A stretch of DNA of 64,000 nt from Antrihabitans spumae (GTDB lineage: Bacteria > Actinomycetota > Actinomycetes > Mycobacteriales > Mycobacteriaceae): positions 1 to 64,000 of the forward strand of contig NZ_JBIMSN010000056.1 in NCBI RefSeq assembly GCF_043944905.1. The letters are read 5' to 3'. Positions 52,451-60,052 of the stretch are shown here, piece by piece (the first letter of the stretch is position 1; the number at the start of each line of letters is the position of its first letter). The position numbers were made by a program, and so were the translations under genes. A model generated the notes under the pieces. It was given only the letters and a program-made list of their open reading frames with translations. It made no database searches and was not told the origin of the DNA.

Positions 52451-52519
52451 GGTGCGCGCATTCGAGGCAGCACAGCCGTCGCAAGATCGCTACCTCCCCC
52501 TGGGTCGAATGTGCGCACC
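52451..52519 (+). terminator. Large hairpin after the YCII-related gene
   Basis: A 15-bp stem (52451-52465 with 52505-52519) with one G-U pair and a 39-base loop, starting 12 bases after the stop. It could be a terminator or leader structure for the next gene. Nothing else of note lies in the 196-base gap except a small dyad GTGGAC-G-GTCCAC at 52525-52537. Confidence 0.4.
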
Positions 52520-52634
52520 CGCGAGTGGACGGTCCACCACCGTCGGATATCTGGAAGCTTTCGGCGCCCGGCCGCATGGTTGACGAGTTCGAATTTCGTC
52601 ACCGTGCACCGGTGCAACGCCGCAAGGAGACCAC

Positions 52635-53495
52635 ATGACATCCACCGTGAACCCGACCATCACGTCGACCGATGCCGACAAAGCCCTCAAAGCGAAACAC
52701 CGCTCGATGTGGGCATCGGGGGACTACCCGGCCGTAGCCACGGACCTCATCGCAGACCTCGGACCGACGATCGTCGCGGCCGCGGGAATTACTGCGGGAC
52801 AACACGTCCTGGATGTTGCGGCAGGAGCCGGCAACGCGTCGCTGCCTGCTGCGGCCTTGGGAGCGCGCGTCGTCGCCTCCGACCTGACGCCGGAACTGCT
52901 CGACGTCGGTCGTGCACGTGCGGCGGAACGTGGCCTCGACCTGACCTGGACCGAAGCCGACGTCGAAGCACTGCCCTTCGCCAATGACGATTTCGACGTC
53001 GTCTTCTCCGTCGTCGGAGCAATGTTCGCGCCACATCATCAGCAGACCGCGGACGAAATGATCCGTGTCTGTCGCCCCGGCGGAACGATCGCGATGATCA
53101 ACTGGACGCCGGCAGGTGTGATCGGCCAGCTGTTCAAGACCATGGGTCCCTACGCACCGCCGCCGCCTGCCGGTGCGCAGCCGCCGCCACTCTGGGGCGA
53201 CGAGGACCACGTCCGCGAACTGTTCGGCGATCGCGTCGACAACATCACGCTCACACGCAGAACCGTGCGGCCTGCGCGGAAGTTCGCGTCGCCCGTCGAG
53301 ATGCGGGAATTCTTCAAAGCCAACTACGGACCCACCATTGCGGTCTACAACGCGGTCGCGGGCGATCCGGATCGCGTCGCCGCGCTCGACGACGACTTCG
53401 AGGCATTCCTCACCCGTACCGACGACCGCACAGCCGGTGCCGCACACTCGGATTGGGCACTGGAATACCTGCTGGTCACCGCACAGAAGCGGTAG
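52635..53495 (+). CDS. Class I SAM-dependent methyltransferase
   Basis: A 286-residue methyltransferase with the Rossmann motif I VLDVAAGAGNASLPAAALG near residue 58, an acidic strand VVASDLTPELLDVGRARA, motif II/III TWTEADVEALPFANDDFDVVFSVVGAMFAPHHQQ, and MIRVCRPGGTIAMINWTPAG. This is close to the UbiE/Coq5-like group that modifies small molecules. ATG 52635 follows AAGGAGACC. The C-terminal part (PPPLWGDEDHVRELFGD) is typical of this actinobacterial branch. The substrate is unknown. Confidence 0.87.
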   Translation: MTSTVNPTITSTDADKALKAKHRSMWASGDYPAVATDLIADLGPTIVAAAGITAGQHVLDVAAGAGNASLPAAALGARVVASDLTPELLDVGRARAAERGLDLTWTEADVEALPFANDDFDVVFSVVGAMFAPHHQQTADEMIRVCRPGGTIAMINWTPAGVIGQLFKTMGPYAPPPPAGAQPPPLWGDEDHVRELFGDRVDNITLTRRTVRPARKFASPVEMREFFKANYGPTIAVYNAVAGDPDRVAALDDDFEAFLTRTDDRTAGAAHSDWALEYLLVTAQKR

Positions 53496-53535
53496 CCGAC
53501 GGCGGTCGGGCGCGGGTCGGTGACACGATGGTGGC

Positions 53536-54042
53536 ATGAGTCGAGATATGTCCGTATCCGACAGCATCTATGTTGCTGCCGACCCGATGACCGTCTATTC
53601 GCACATCAGCGACCCAACGCAGATGGGGAAGTGGAGTCCGGAGAATCAGGGCGCGACTGTCCTCGAACCTCGGGACGGCGCCTATGTCGGAATGGTGTTC
53701 GAGGGGCGCAACAAGCGTGGGCTCGCACGGTGGACGACGCGCTGCACTGTCACGGCAGCCGATCCTGGCGAGCGTTTCGCCTTCCGTGTACACGTCATCG
53801 GCATCGGCACCCCTCGCCTTCGCGGACCTATCGCCTCCTGGGAGTACAGGTTCGAGCCGCAGGGTAGCGGGACGAAGGTCACCGAGACGTGGCACGACGA
53901 TCGTCGCGGCTGGTCCGATTCCGTTGCCGCCGCCTTCGACCGCATCGTGACTGGGTCACCGTCGTTCGCAGCCTTCCAGCGCAAGAACATTCACATCACG
54001 CTGCGCAATCTGGAGCGGGTACTCGGCGCGGCTCAGGCCTGA
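53536..54042 (+). CDS. SRPBCC (polyketide cyclase/START-like) protein
   Basis: A 168-residue helix-grip fold protein: DSIYVAADPMTVYSHISDPTQMGKWSPENQGA at the start, AGMVFEGRNKRGLARWTTRC-like strands in the middle, SWEYRFEPQGSGTKVTETW, and a C-terminal helix NIHITLRNLERVLGAA. These bind lipids or polyketides in a deep pocket; some are enzymes. It is followed by a convergent dioxygenase whose stop overlaps by ten bases. Confidence 0.87.
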   Translation: MSRDMSVSDSIYVAADPMTVYSHISDPTQMGKWSPENQGATVLEPRDGAYVGMVFEGRNKRGLARWTTRCTVTAADPGERFAFRVHVIGIGTPRLRGPIASWEYRFEPQGSGTKVTETWHDDRRGWSDSVAAAFDRIVTGSPSFAAFQRKNIHITLRNLERVLGAAQA

Positions 54043-54833
54043 ACCGGGGGCGGCATCCCGAGGGTGTAGGACGCCATGGAGATCGACCCGGCGGCGTGGC
54101 CGTCGACGAGTAGGTCGAGGGGTTCGGTGTCGGCCAGGCCGGCTATGTAGAGCAGCGGCAGAAAGTGGTCCGGCGTCGGTACGGCATTGCGAAAATCTGC
54201 GTGACTGTCGAGAGCGGCGACCTCGGTCGGGTTGGCTTGCAACACTTCTCGTGCGGCATCGTCGAAACGGTAGGCCCAGTCGAAGCCTGCCTCCGGTTTG
54301 GCGAAGTCGACTGCGCGCAGGTTGTGGACGACGTTGCCACTGCCGACGATCAGGACTCCGGAGTCACGCAGGGCCGATAGCTTTCTGCCGAGTTCGAGGT
54401 GATGATCGAAATCCTTGAACGCGTTGAGCGAGAGCTGCACCACCGGTATGGACGCATCGGGGAACGCATGCACAAGCACGGACCACGTGCCGTGATCGAT
54501 GCCCCAGCTGTCGAGGTCGCGGCCAACCCAGGTCGGGGAGACGAGGTCGGCGACTTCGGTCGCAAGCTCGGGCAATCCGGGAGCGGGGTATTCGACATCG
54601 AACAGCGGCTGCGGAAAGCCGTAGAAGTCGTGGATCGTTCGAGGTTTCGGCATCGCGGTTACCGCGGTCGCATTGGTGTACCAGTGAGCCGAAACGACCA
54701 GGATTGCGCGAGGGCGCGGAATCGATTCGCCGAACGAGCGCCACGCCCGCGTGTATTTGTTTCGCTCCAGCGCATTCATCGGATTTCCATGACCGATGAA
54801 TGCCGCAGGCATACGTACTGCGGTGGCGGTCAT
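54033..54833 (-). CDS. DODA/YgiD-type extradiol dioxygenase
   Basis: A 266-residue class III extradiol ring-cleavage enzyme of the 4,5-DOPA dioxygenase group. Seen: MPAAFIGHGNPMNALE with the first metal histidine, ILVVSAHWYTNATAVTAM with another, IDHGTWSVLVHAFPDASIPVVQLSLN, and GSGNVVHNLRAVDF. It binds Fe(II) or Zn(II) and cleaves catechols. ATG 54833 was chosen over 54875, since AAGGAA lies seven bases upstream and the fold starts there. The divergent marR gene probably controls it. Confidence 0.9.
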   Translation of the reverse strand: MTATAVRMPAAFIGHGNPMNALERNKYTRAWRSFGESIPRPRAILVVSAHWYTNATAVTAMPKPRTIHDFYGFPQPLFDVEYPAPGLPELATEVADLVSPTWVGRDLDSWGIDHGTWSVLVHAFPDASIPVVQLSLNAFKDFDHHLELGRKLSALRDSGVLIVGSGNVVHNLRAVDFAKPEAGFDWAYRFDDAAREVLQANPTEVAALDSHADFRNAVPTPDHFLPLLYIAGLADTEPLDLLVDGHAAGSISMASYTLGMPPPVQA

Positions 54834-54863
54834 CGAATTCCTTCCGACGCTGACTTCGACTAG

Positions 54864-54903
54864 TTGATGCTTCAATCGTATCGGCTTTTAGTTTAAGCGT
54901 CAA
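54864..54903. promoter_or_regulatory. Inverted repeat between the dioxygenase and marR genes
   Basis: TTGATGCTT (54864-54872) and AAGCGTCAA (54895-54903), eight of nine positions complementary, centered in the 74-base divergent gap. Confidence 0.4.
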
Positions 54904-54907
54904 CAAA

Positions 54908-55402
54908 ATGAGTACACTCGACGCCATGGACGATCCGCAGTGGTTGACGGCCGATCAGCAAGTCGCCTGGCGAAAACTGGCCAATGTGATGATCACACTC
55001 CCCGCCGCGCTGGAGGCCCAGCTGCAGCGCGACTCCGGTATGTCGCACTTCGAGTACAGCGTTCTCGTCGAACTGGACGACGCACCGCACAACTCCATCC
55101 GGCTCAGCTGGCTGGCCGCGCGATCCCACGCGTCGCTTTCCCGCATCTCCCACGTCGTCACGCGTATGGAAAAGCGTGGGTGGGTTCGTCGCGAACCGTC
55201 CCCGACAGATTCCCGGGCCATGCTCGCGGTCTTGACCGAGAACGGCCGTGCCGAACTCGTACGCGCCGCACCGGGTCATGTCGAACTGGTCCGATCGCTG
55301 GTGTTTTCCGGACTCGACGACGAAACGACCAGCGAGCTCGGCCGCGTGTGCGACGCACTTTTGCGAACGATGCCGGGTAGTGCCGCGCGGCAGGAAAAGT
55401 AG
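54908..55402 (+). CDS. MarR family regulator
   Basis: A 164-residue winged-helix regulator. The recognition region reads MSHFEYSVLVELDDAPHNSIRLSWLAARSHASLSRISHVVTRMEKRGWVRREPSPTDSRAMLAVLTENGRAEL, with the wing arginine-aspartate typical of MarR. Start may be ATG 54908 or ATG 54926; no strong Shine-Dalgarno decides. It probably represses the divergent ring-cleavage dioxygenase and is itself autoregulated through the shared inverted repeat. The ligand is probably a phenolic compound, but this is inference. Confidence 0.88.
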   Translation: MSTLDAMDDPQWLTADQQVAWRKLANVMITLPAALEAQLQRDSGMSHFEYSVLVELDDAPHNSIRLSWLAARSHASLSRISHVVTRMEKRGWVRREPSPTDSRAMLAVLTENGRAELVRAAPGHVELVRSLVFSGLDDETTSELGRVCDALLRTMPGSAARQEK

Positions 55403-55571
55403 GTAAGCCGGACCTTGGCGAGAGCCGTCCAAGAAAAATACCTAAAGTATGAAAACCCTCTTCAAACTAGGCCGACGACGTGTTTTGATATGTGTAACAG
55501 ACTGGACTCGGGATCCGGTCTTTCCGCCTTTTGGGACAAGTGTCTGAGCGGTTCGTCGAGGGAGAAAGTTC

Positions 55572-57887
55572 GTGAGCGAATCGATACCCGGCGCGCGCTC
55601 CGACATCGAATCCCGCTTTACGACCGCGCCTCGCTCCGTCCGGGTCCTATTTGTCATTCTTCTCGTCAGCCTTGCCGGCCTTACTCTGTCCACGGTGCTG
55701 CGGTCCCACGAAGGCCGCATCGTGCTGTTGGACAACTGGCTCTTCGATGCGCTGACGCTCGGCGCTTCGGCGCTCGTCGCTGCACGCGGGATCTATATCC
55801 GAGCGGAACGGTCGGCGTGGTTGCTCATCGGAGCCGGCATGGCCAGCGCGGGAATAGGGGATGTGCTGTTCGCGGTACTGGTTCCGGACGGCCACTCCCC
55901 ATCGATCGCCGACCCCGCCTACCTGGCGTTCTACCCGCTCGTCTACGCCGGTCTCGTCGTCCTGTTGCGCGTGCGTCGACCCGGGCTGCCCGCCGCAATC
56001 TGGCTCGACGGATGCACCGCGGGCCTGACCCTCGCCGCCGTTGTCGCAGCGATAGCGTTCGGACCGATCAGTGCGTCCATAGGTGGATCCCAAACGGCGG
56101 TCCTTGTCGGATTAGCTTATCCCGCAGGAGATTTGCTGCTTCTAGCCCTCGCTGTCGGCTCGCTGACAGCGGTCGGCTGGCGCTCGGACCCGCGCTGGGC
56201 ACTACTCGTTACCGGACTCGCGCTGTACGCGTTGGCGGACATCCACTATCTGTTCAGGACCGGCGACGGCACCTTCACCGAGGGGTACCTGCCGGACGCG
56301 GGCTGGCCCGCAGCATTCGTTCTGATCGCTGCGGCGAGCTGGTTGAAACCGGTCGCCCGAGCCGATCGCTCGCTCCCGCGACTCGCCATCTTGATTCCGC
56401 CCCTGGTCTGCACCGTGACGGCGGTGGGTCTGCTCGTCCTCGACCACACACTGCCGATCCCGCTGCTCGCCGTGCTGCTGTCCGCGTTCACCATCGTCGC
56501 GGTTGCCGGCCGGTTGGTCATGTCCTTCAACCAGATCAGCGCATTGGCCGACAGCCACCAACAGGCACGAACCGACGAATTGACAACACTCGCCAATCGT
56601 CGTGCCGTTACAACCGCGCTGTCGACCTACTCCTTCACACACGTGCTGCAATCAGGCCCCACGCCCATGGCCGGCCCAGGATTGCTGCTGATGGACCTCG
56701 ACCGATTCAAGGAAATCAACGACTCTCTCGGCCACCACGTCGGAGATCGCCTGCTCGTCCAAGTCGCCGACCGACTCTCGCGATCGGTGCGAACGGGAGA
56801 GTTGCTCGCTCGCCTCGGAGGCGATGAATTTGCTGTGGTCCTACCGGCCGGCGCCGACACCGAAACTGCACACGCACTGGCAGAACGGCTGGTAGAGGCA
56901 CTACGCGCACCGTTCGACCTGGAGGAGATCACGGTCCACGTTGCCGCAAGCATCGGTATCGCGCTCTGCCCGGAGCACTGCGCTCGACCTGACGAGCTAC
57001 TCCAGCGCGCCGACGTCGCGATGTATCGCGCCAAGAGCACACAGTCTTCGATCGTCGTATACGACGCCGACAAAGACGCGCACATTCTCGACCGAGCCAG
57101 AACGATCGAGGAACTACGCACGGCCATCACCTCCGGCCAGCTGACGTGTCACTATCAGCCGAAGGTCGACACCAACGACGGCACGATCCGCAGTGTCGAG
57201 GCACTGGTGCGCTGGAAGCATCCGACGCGTGGCCTGCTGCTACCGGACGAGTTCCTGGTTCATGCGGAGCAGGCGGGCCTGATGCGACCGCTCACGACGA
57301 TCGTGCTCGAGCTCGCTTTACGACAAGCTCGTCGCTGGCGAGACGCCGGGTCCCCAATCGGGGTCGCCGTGGACCTGTCCATCACCAATCTGATGGACGT
57401 CGCGCTTGTCACCGACATCGACAGGCTGCTCACCACCTACGACGTGCCTGCGGCGTTCCTGACGTTGGAGATCACGGAGAACGTATTGATGACGGACTCC
57501 GTCCGAGCGCGTCATGTTGTCGAATCCCTCCAGGATCTCGGCGTCGGACTATCGATCGACGACTACGGCACCGGCTGTTCGTCACTCGCCCACCTGCAGG
57601 ATCTCGCGGTGAACGAGCTGAAGCTGGACAAGGTGTTCGTCTCCCGGCTCCCGTCCGAACGATCCATCGCAATCGTCCGCTCGACGGCGGCGCTCGCACA
57701 CAGCCTCGGCGCGCTGTTGGTTGCCGAAGGCGTCGAAGATACAGAAACGCTCGCTGCGCTGCGGCAATACGGCTGCGACATCACCCAGGGCTATCACCAC
57801 AGTCCGCCGCTACCTGCCGAAGAGCTCACCCTGTGGATTAGTCGCCGGGCTCCACAGCTCGGCTCACAGCTGACCTCGATCGCCTGA
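55572..57887 (+). CDS. GGDEF-EAL membrane protein (c-di-GMP turnover)
   Basis: A 771-residue membrane-anchored bifunctional protein. Residues about 22-310 hold eight to nine helices forming an unassigned sensory region. The GGDEF domain has RADELTTLANRR-like sequence (TDELTTLANRRAV), DLDRFKEINDSLGHHVGD and an intact GGDEF at 416-420. The EAL domain has EAL at 543-545, DLSITNLMDVAL, ITENVLM and DDYGTGCSSLAHLQDLAVNELKLDKVFV, so both activities may be kept. GTG 55572 is preceded by GGGAGAAAG. The 169-base upstream gap is rather AT-rich; no riboswitch was recognised. Confidence 0.93.
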   Translation: MSESIPGARSDIESRFTTAPRSVRVLFVILLVSLAGLTLSTVLRSHEGRIVLLDNWLFDALTLGASALVAARGIYIRAERSAWLLIGAGMASAGIGDVLFAVLVPDGHSPSIADPAYLAFYPLVYAGLVVLLRVRRPGLPAAIWLDGCTAGLTLAAVVAAIAFGPISASIGGSQTAVLVGLAYPAGDLLLLALAVGSLTAVGWRSDPRWALLVTGLALYALADIHYLFRTGDGTFTEGYLPDAGWPAAFVLIAAASWLKPVARADRSLPRLAILIPPLVCTVTAVGLLVLDHTLPIPLLAVLLSAFTIVAVAGRLVMSFNQISALADSHQQARTDELTTLANRRAVTTALSTYSFTHVLQSGPTPMAGPGLLLMDLDRFKEINDSLGHHVGDRLLVQVADRLSRSVRTGELLARLGGDEFAVVLPAGADTETAHALAERLVEALRAPFDLEEITVHVAASIGIALCPEHCARPDELLQRADVAMYRAKSTQSSIVVYDADKDAHILDRARTIEELRTAITSGQLTCHYQPKVDTNDGTIRSVEALVRWKHPTRGLLLPDEFLVHAEQAGLMRPLTTIVLELALRQARRWRDAGSPIGVAVDLSITNLMDVALVTDIDRLLTTYDVPAAFLTLEITENVLMTDSVRARHVVESLQDLGVGLSIDDYGTGCSSLAHLQDLAVNELKLDKVFVSRLPSERSIAIVRSTAALAHSLGALLVAEGVEDTETLAALRQYGCDITQGYHHSPPLPAEELTLWISRRAPQLGSQLTSIA

Positions 57888-57973
57888 CGCTGCTAGCCAC
57901 TCCACTCACCTACCGCAGACGCGGTTTCCCGCGCATGGCGGTCGATAGTGGAGCGTGCGATGCAGGAGGACAG

Positions 57974-58288
57974 TCAGCTGCTGCCGAACAGTCCGCTCGG
58001 GATCAATGCACTGAGCCACGCCGGCAACCCGGACTGCGGCGCCTGCTGCTGCCATTGGCCCGGGTTCTGCCACTGTCCTGGGTCCTGCCACTGATCGCGC
58101 CCATCGCGGTCGTGGCGATGTCCGTCCCCGTCGCGGTCGTGATTCCAGTCGCGATCGGCTTGGGTCGTGCCCGGGAGCGGGTCGGCCATGGCAGGTACTG
58201 CCACCGCCGTCATCGGGACAGCGACGAGCGCTCCAGTAATCGCGACCTTGGCCAGTGTCCTGCGGTGCTTCGTGACTTTCTCGATCAT
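57974..58288 (-). CDS. Small secreted Asp/His/Gln-rich protein
   Basis: A 104-residue exported protein. Signal peptide: KHRRTLAKVAITGALVAVPMTAVAVPAMA, with cleavage around residue 35. The mature chain has an acidic/His-rich region (DWNHDRDGDGHRHDRDGRDQW), then repeats QDPGQW/QNPGQW/QQQAP, then a hydrophobic end LPAWLSALIPSGLFGSS. The acid/His repeats might bind metal. ATG 58288 follows AAGG by ten bases; the longer frame adds 22 residues without signal character. I recognise no family. Confidence 0.65.
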   Translation of the reverse strand: MIEKVTKHRRTLAKVAITGALVAVPMTAVAVPAMADPLPGTTQADRDWNHDRDGDGHRHDRDGRDQWQDPGQWQNPGQWQQQAPQSGLPAWLSALIPSGLFGSS

Positions 58289-58428
58289 CTTCGTCGATCC
58301 TTCCGGCGTATCTCGAATGGGACGACGCCCCGACGGGGCGAAGCCACATCCCATCTGACGCCCGGAAGGTGGGGGTCGGCTGGCACGATGCTGGCAACTT
58401 CCCGTGTGCCGACCTCCCTATCGCCGGA

Positions 58429-58968
58429 TCAGCGAGCTTGGCTCGCGGCTTCCTTCTCGGTGTGACCGTTTTCGTGAATCAACGAGCCACCCGAGTTCTC
58501 GAGATGTGCGCGGACGAACCACTGGAACTGCTCGAGATCACCGGTCTGGCCGATCAGCAGGTCCTCGGTGATCGGGTCGACGTCGCCGACCTTGGCAATA
58601 GCCTTGCGGCCGTCGGTGATGACTCCGATGTAGACAAGGTCCAGCGCGGCGAGGTGCGCCTGCGCGCTGTCGCGGCCTACCGAGTAGTCGTCCCACGAGC
58701 GGTCGGAGATGATCGCACCTGGCGTGCCCTTCGGCGATCCGCCGAGGGCGGCGATGCGCTCGGCAACCGAGTCCGCAAATCCGCGAACGAGTTCGACCTG
58801 CGGGTCGATCATCTCGTGAACTCCGATGAAGTTCGGACCGACAACGTTCCAGTGGATGTGCTTGAGCGTGAGATGCAGGTCGTTGTATGCGCTCAGTCGT
58901 TCCTGAAGCACTGTTGCGACCTCTGCGCCCTGCTCTGCGGACAGACCCGGCAACGTGAACTTGGCCAT
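58429..58968 (-). CDS. dps: Dps-family DNA-protecting ferritin
   Basis: A 179-residue four-helix ferritin-like protein that binds DNA and oxidises iron with peroxide. Landmarks: LHLTLKHIHWNVVGPNFIGVHEMIDPQVELVRGFADSVAERIAALGGSPKGTP, with the His/Asp/Glu ferroxidase ligands at the dimer interface, then DLVYIGVITDGRKAIAKVGDVDPITEDLLIGQTGDLEQFQWFVRAHL. The C-terminal tail is long and polar, as in mycobacterial Dps1. ATG 58968 follows AGGAAAG. The start of the divergent gene's open frame overlaps it, but that extension was rejected. Confidence 0.93.
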   Translation of the reverse strand: MAKFTLPGLSAEQGAEVATVLQERLSAYNDLHLTLKHIHWNVVGPNFIGVHEMIDPQVELVRGFADSVAERIAALGGSPKGTPGAIISDRSWDDYSVGRDSAQAHLAALDLVYIGVITDGRKAIAKVGDVDPITEDLLIGQTGDLEQFQWFVRAHLENSGGSLIHENGHTEKEAASQAR

Positions 58969-59125
58969 AACTTTCCTATCTCCTTCGATTGACTACCGAC
59001 CGGTTACCCAAGGTCGCGCCGAACTACTCATCCGGTCCGCAGTGTTTCGTCTCACCGTCGCTTTGCGCGAGCGCTCCACAGCCGGTGTACTTGTCGATAC
59101 AGACATCCGCGAAAGGGGGCTGGAC

Positions 59126-60022
59126 GTGGACTTTCAACCCGACCGCGAGTACCTGCACGCCAGCCTGGTCACTATTTACGGCGAATGTGTGACCGCCTAC
59201 CCATACAAGGGGGGCTACCGGTTCGATTTTGCGGTCGACCATCCGGACTACCCGCCCGTCGTGGACGTGCGGATCGGTCGCGACATCGCGCCGGAGCGTG
59301 ACGGTTTCATCGAGGGCGTCGGTCTGCCCGATGTCCTGACTGTCGGGTCCGCTGCGACGGTCTCCGGCGTCCTGCGCTCGGAGCACGAGGATTCGGATGT
59401 CTACTTGAGCGCCACGGAGGTCAGGCCGACCGGCGAGCTCGGTGCATGGGCGCGCGGACTGAGGTTTGCCGTGGAAGGCCTGCTCACCTCGCGCGGCAAT
59501 CCGGACAGACTGCTCGGCAGCGATATCCATTGCCGCGACTTCGAGGCCGCGCCGTGGCCACGGCCGATTTCGACAGTCACGCTCTTGAGCTCGGCTCACT
59601 CGTCCACCCGCGCCGACGTACTCGCTGCAGTCGAGCCGGTGATCACTCGAAAGAACCTCACCCTCGAGCGACCTGACGGCATTGTCGTCAGCGGATCCGA
59701 CGCCATTGCCAGCCTCGTAGCTGCGCTGACCGCCGTCGATGCCGAGAGCACCCAGCTAGTGCTCATCGTTCGCGGCGGCGGCGACTGGTTGTCGTTGCGA
59801 CCGTTCGACAGCGAAGAGCTGGCCAGGGCCGTACAAGGCTGCGCGGTGCCTGTTTTCACCGCGATCGGTGAGAGCCACAACACCACGCTTGTCGACCGGG
59901 CAGCAACGATGTCCTTCACCACGGCTCTAGCACTAGGAAATGCACTGGCAGCCGAACTGGACGCGCAGCCAGGCCAGCCCCGCGGCGCGAGGTTCGGGCG
60001 CCGCAAGCCGAGGTCCAGCTAG
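59126..60022 (+). CDS. Short XseA-like protein (exonuclease VII large-subunit homologue)
   Basis: A 298-residue protein. The N-terminal 120 residues fit an OB-like fold (LHASLVTIYGECVTAYPYKGGYRFDF), then LTVGSAATVSGVL...LSATEVRPTGELGAWARGLRFAVEGLL. The C-terminal part has IVRGGGDWLSLRPFDSEELARAVQGCAVPVFTAIGESHNTTLVDRAATMSFTTALALGNAL, which lines up with XseA RGGG...VGHETD. Canonical XseA is about 400-450 residues with a long coiled coil binding XseB; that region seems absent. Start GTG 59126 has AAAGGGGG upstream; the frame is open to 58955 through dps. It precedes recD convergently. Confidence 0.65.
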   Translation: MDFQPDREYLHASLVTIYGECVTAYPYKGGYRFDFAVDHPDYPPVVDVRIGRDIAPERDGFIEGVGLPDVLTVGSAATVSGVLRSEHEDSDVYLSATEVRPTGELGAWARGLRFAVEGLLTSRGNPDRLLGSDIHCRDFEAAPWPRPISTVTLLSSAHSSTRADVLAAVEPVITRKNLTLERPDGIVVSGSDAIASLVAALTAVDAESTQLVLIVRGGGDWLSLRPFDSEELARAVQGCAVPVFTAIGESHNTTLVDRAATMSFTTALALGNALAAELDAQPGQPRGARFGRRKPRSS

Positions 60023-60052
60023 TCGGGTCCACTACCCGGCCAACGACCCTCG

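Noticed and set aside
55403..55571. c-di-GMP riboswitch before the GGDEF-EAL gene
   Set aside because: The gap is AT-rich but I could not find the conserved GEMM core or a matching fold.
58955..59125. N-terminal extension of the XseA-like gene into dps
   Set aside because: It overlaps the dps start and its promoter, and the GTG at 59126 has a strong ribosome-binding site.
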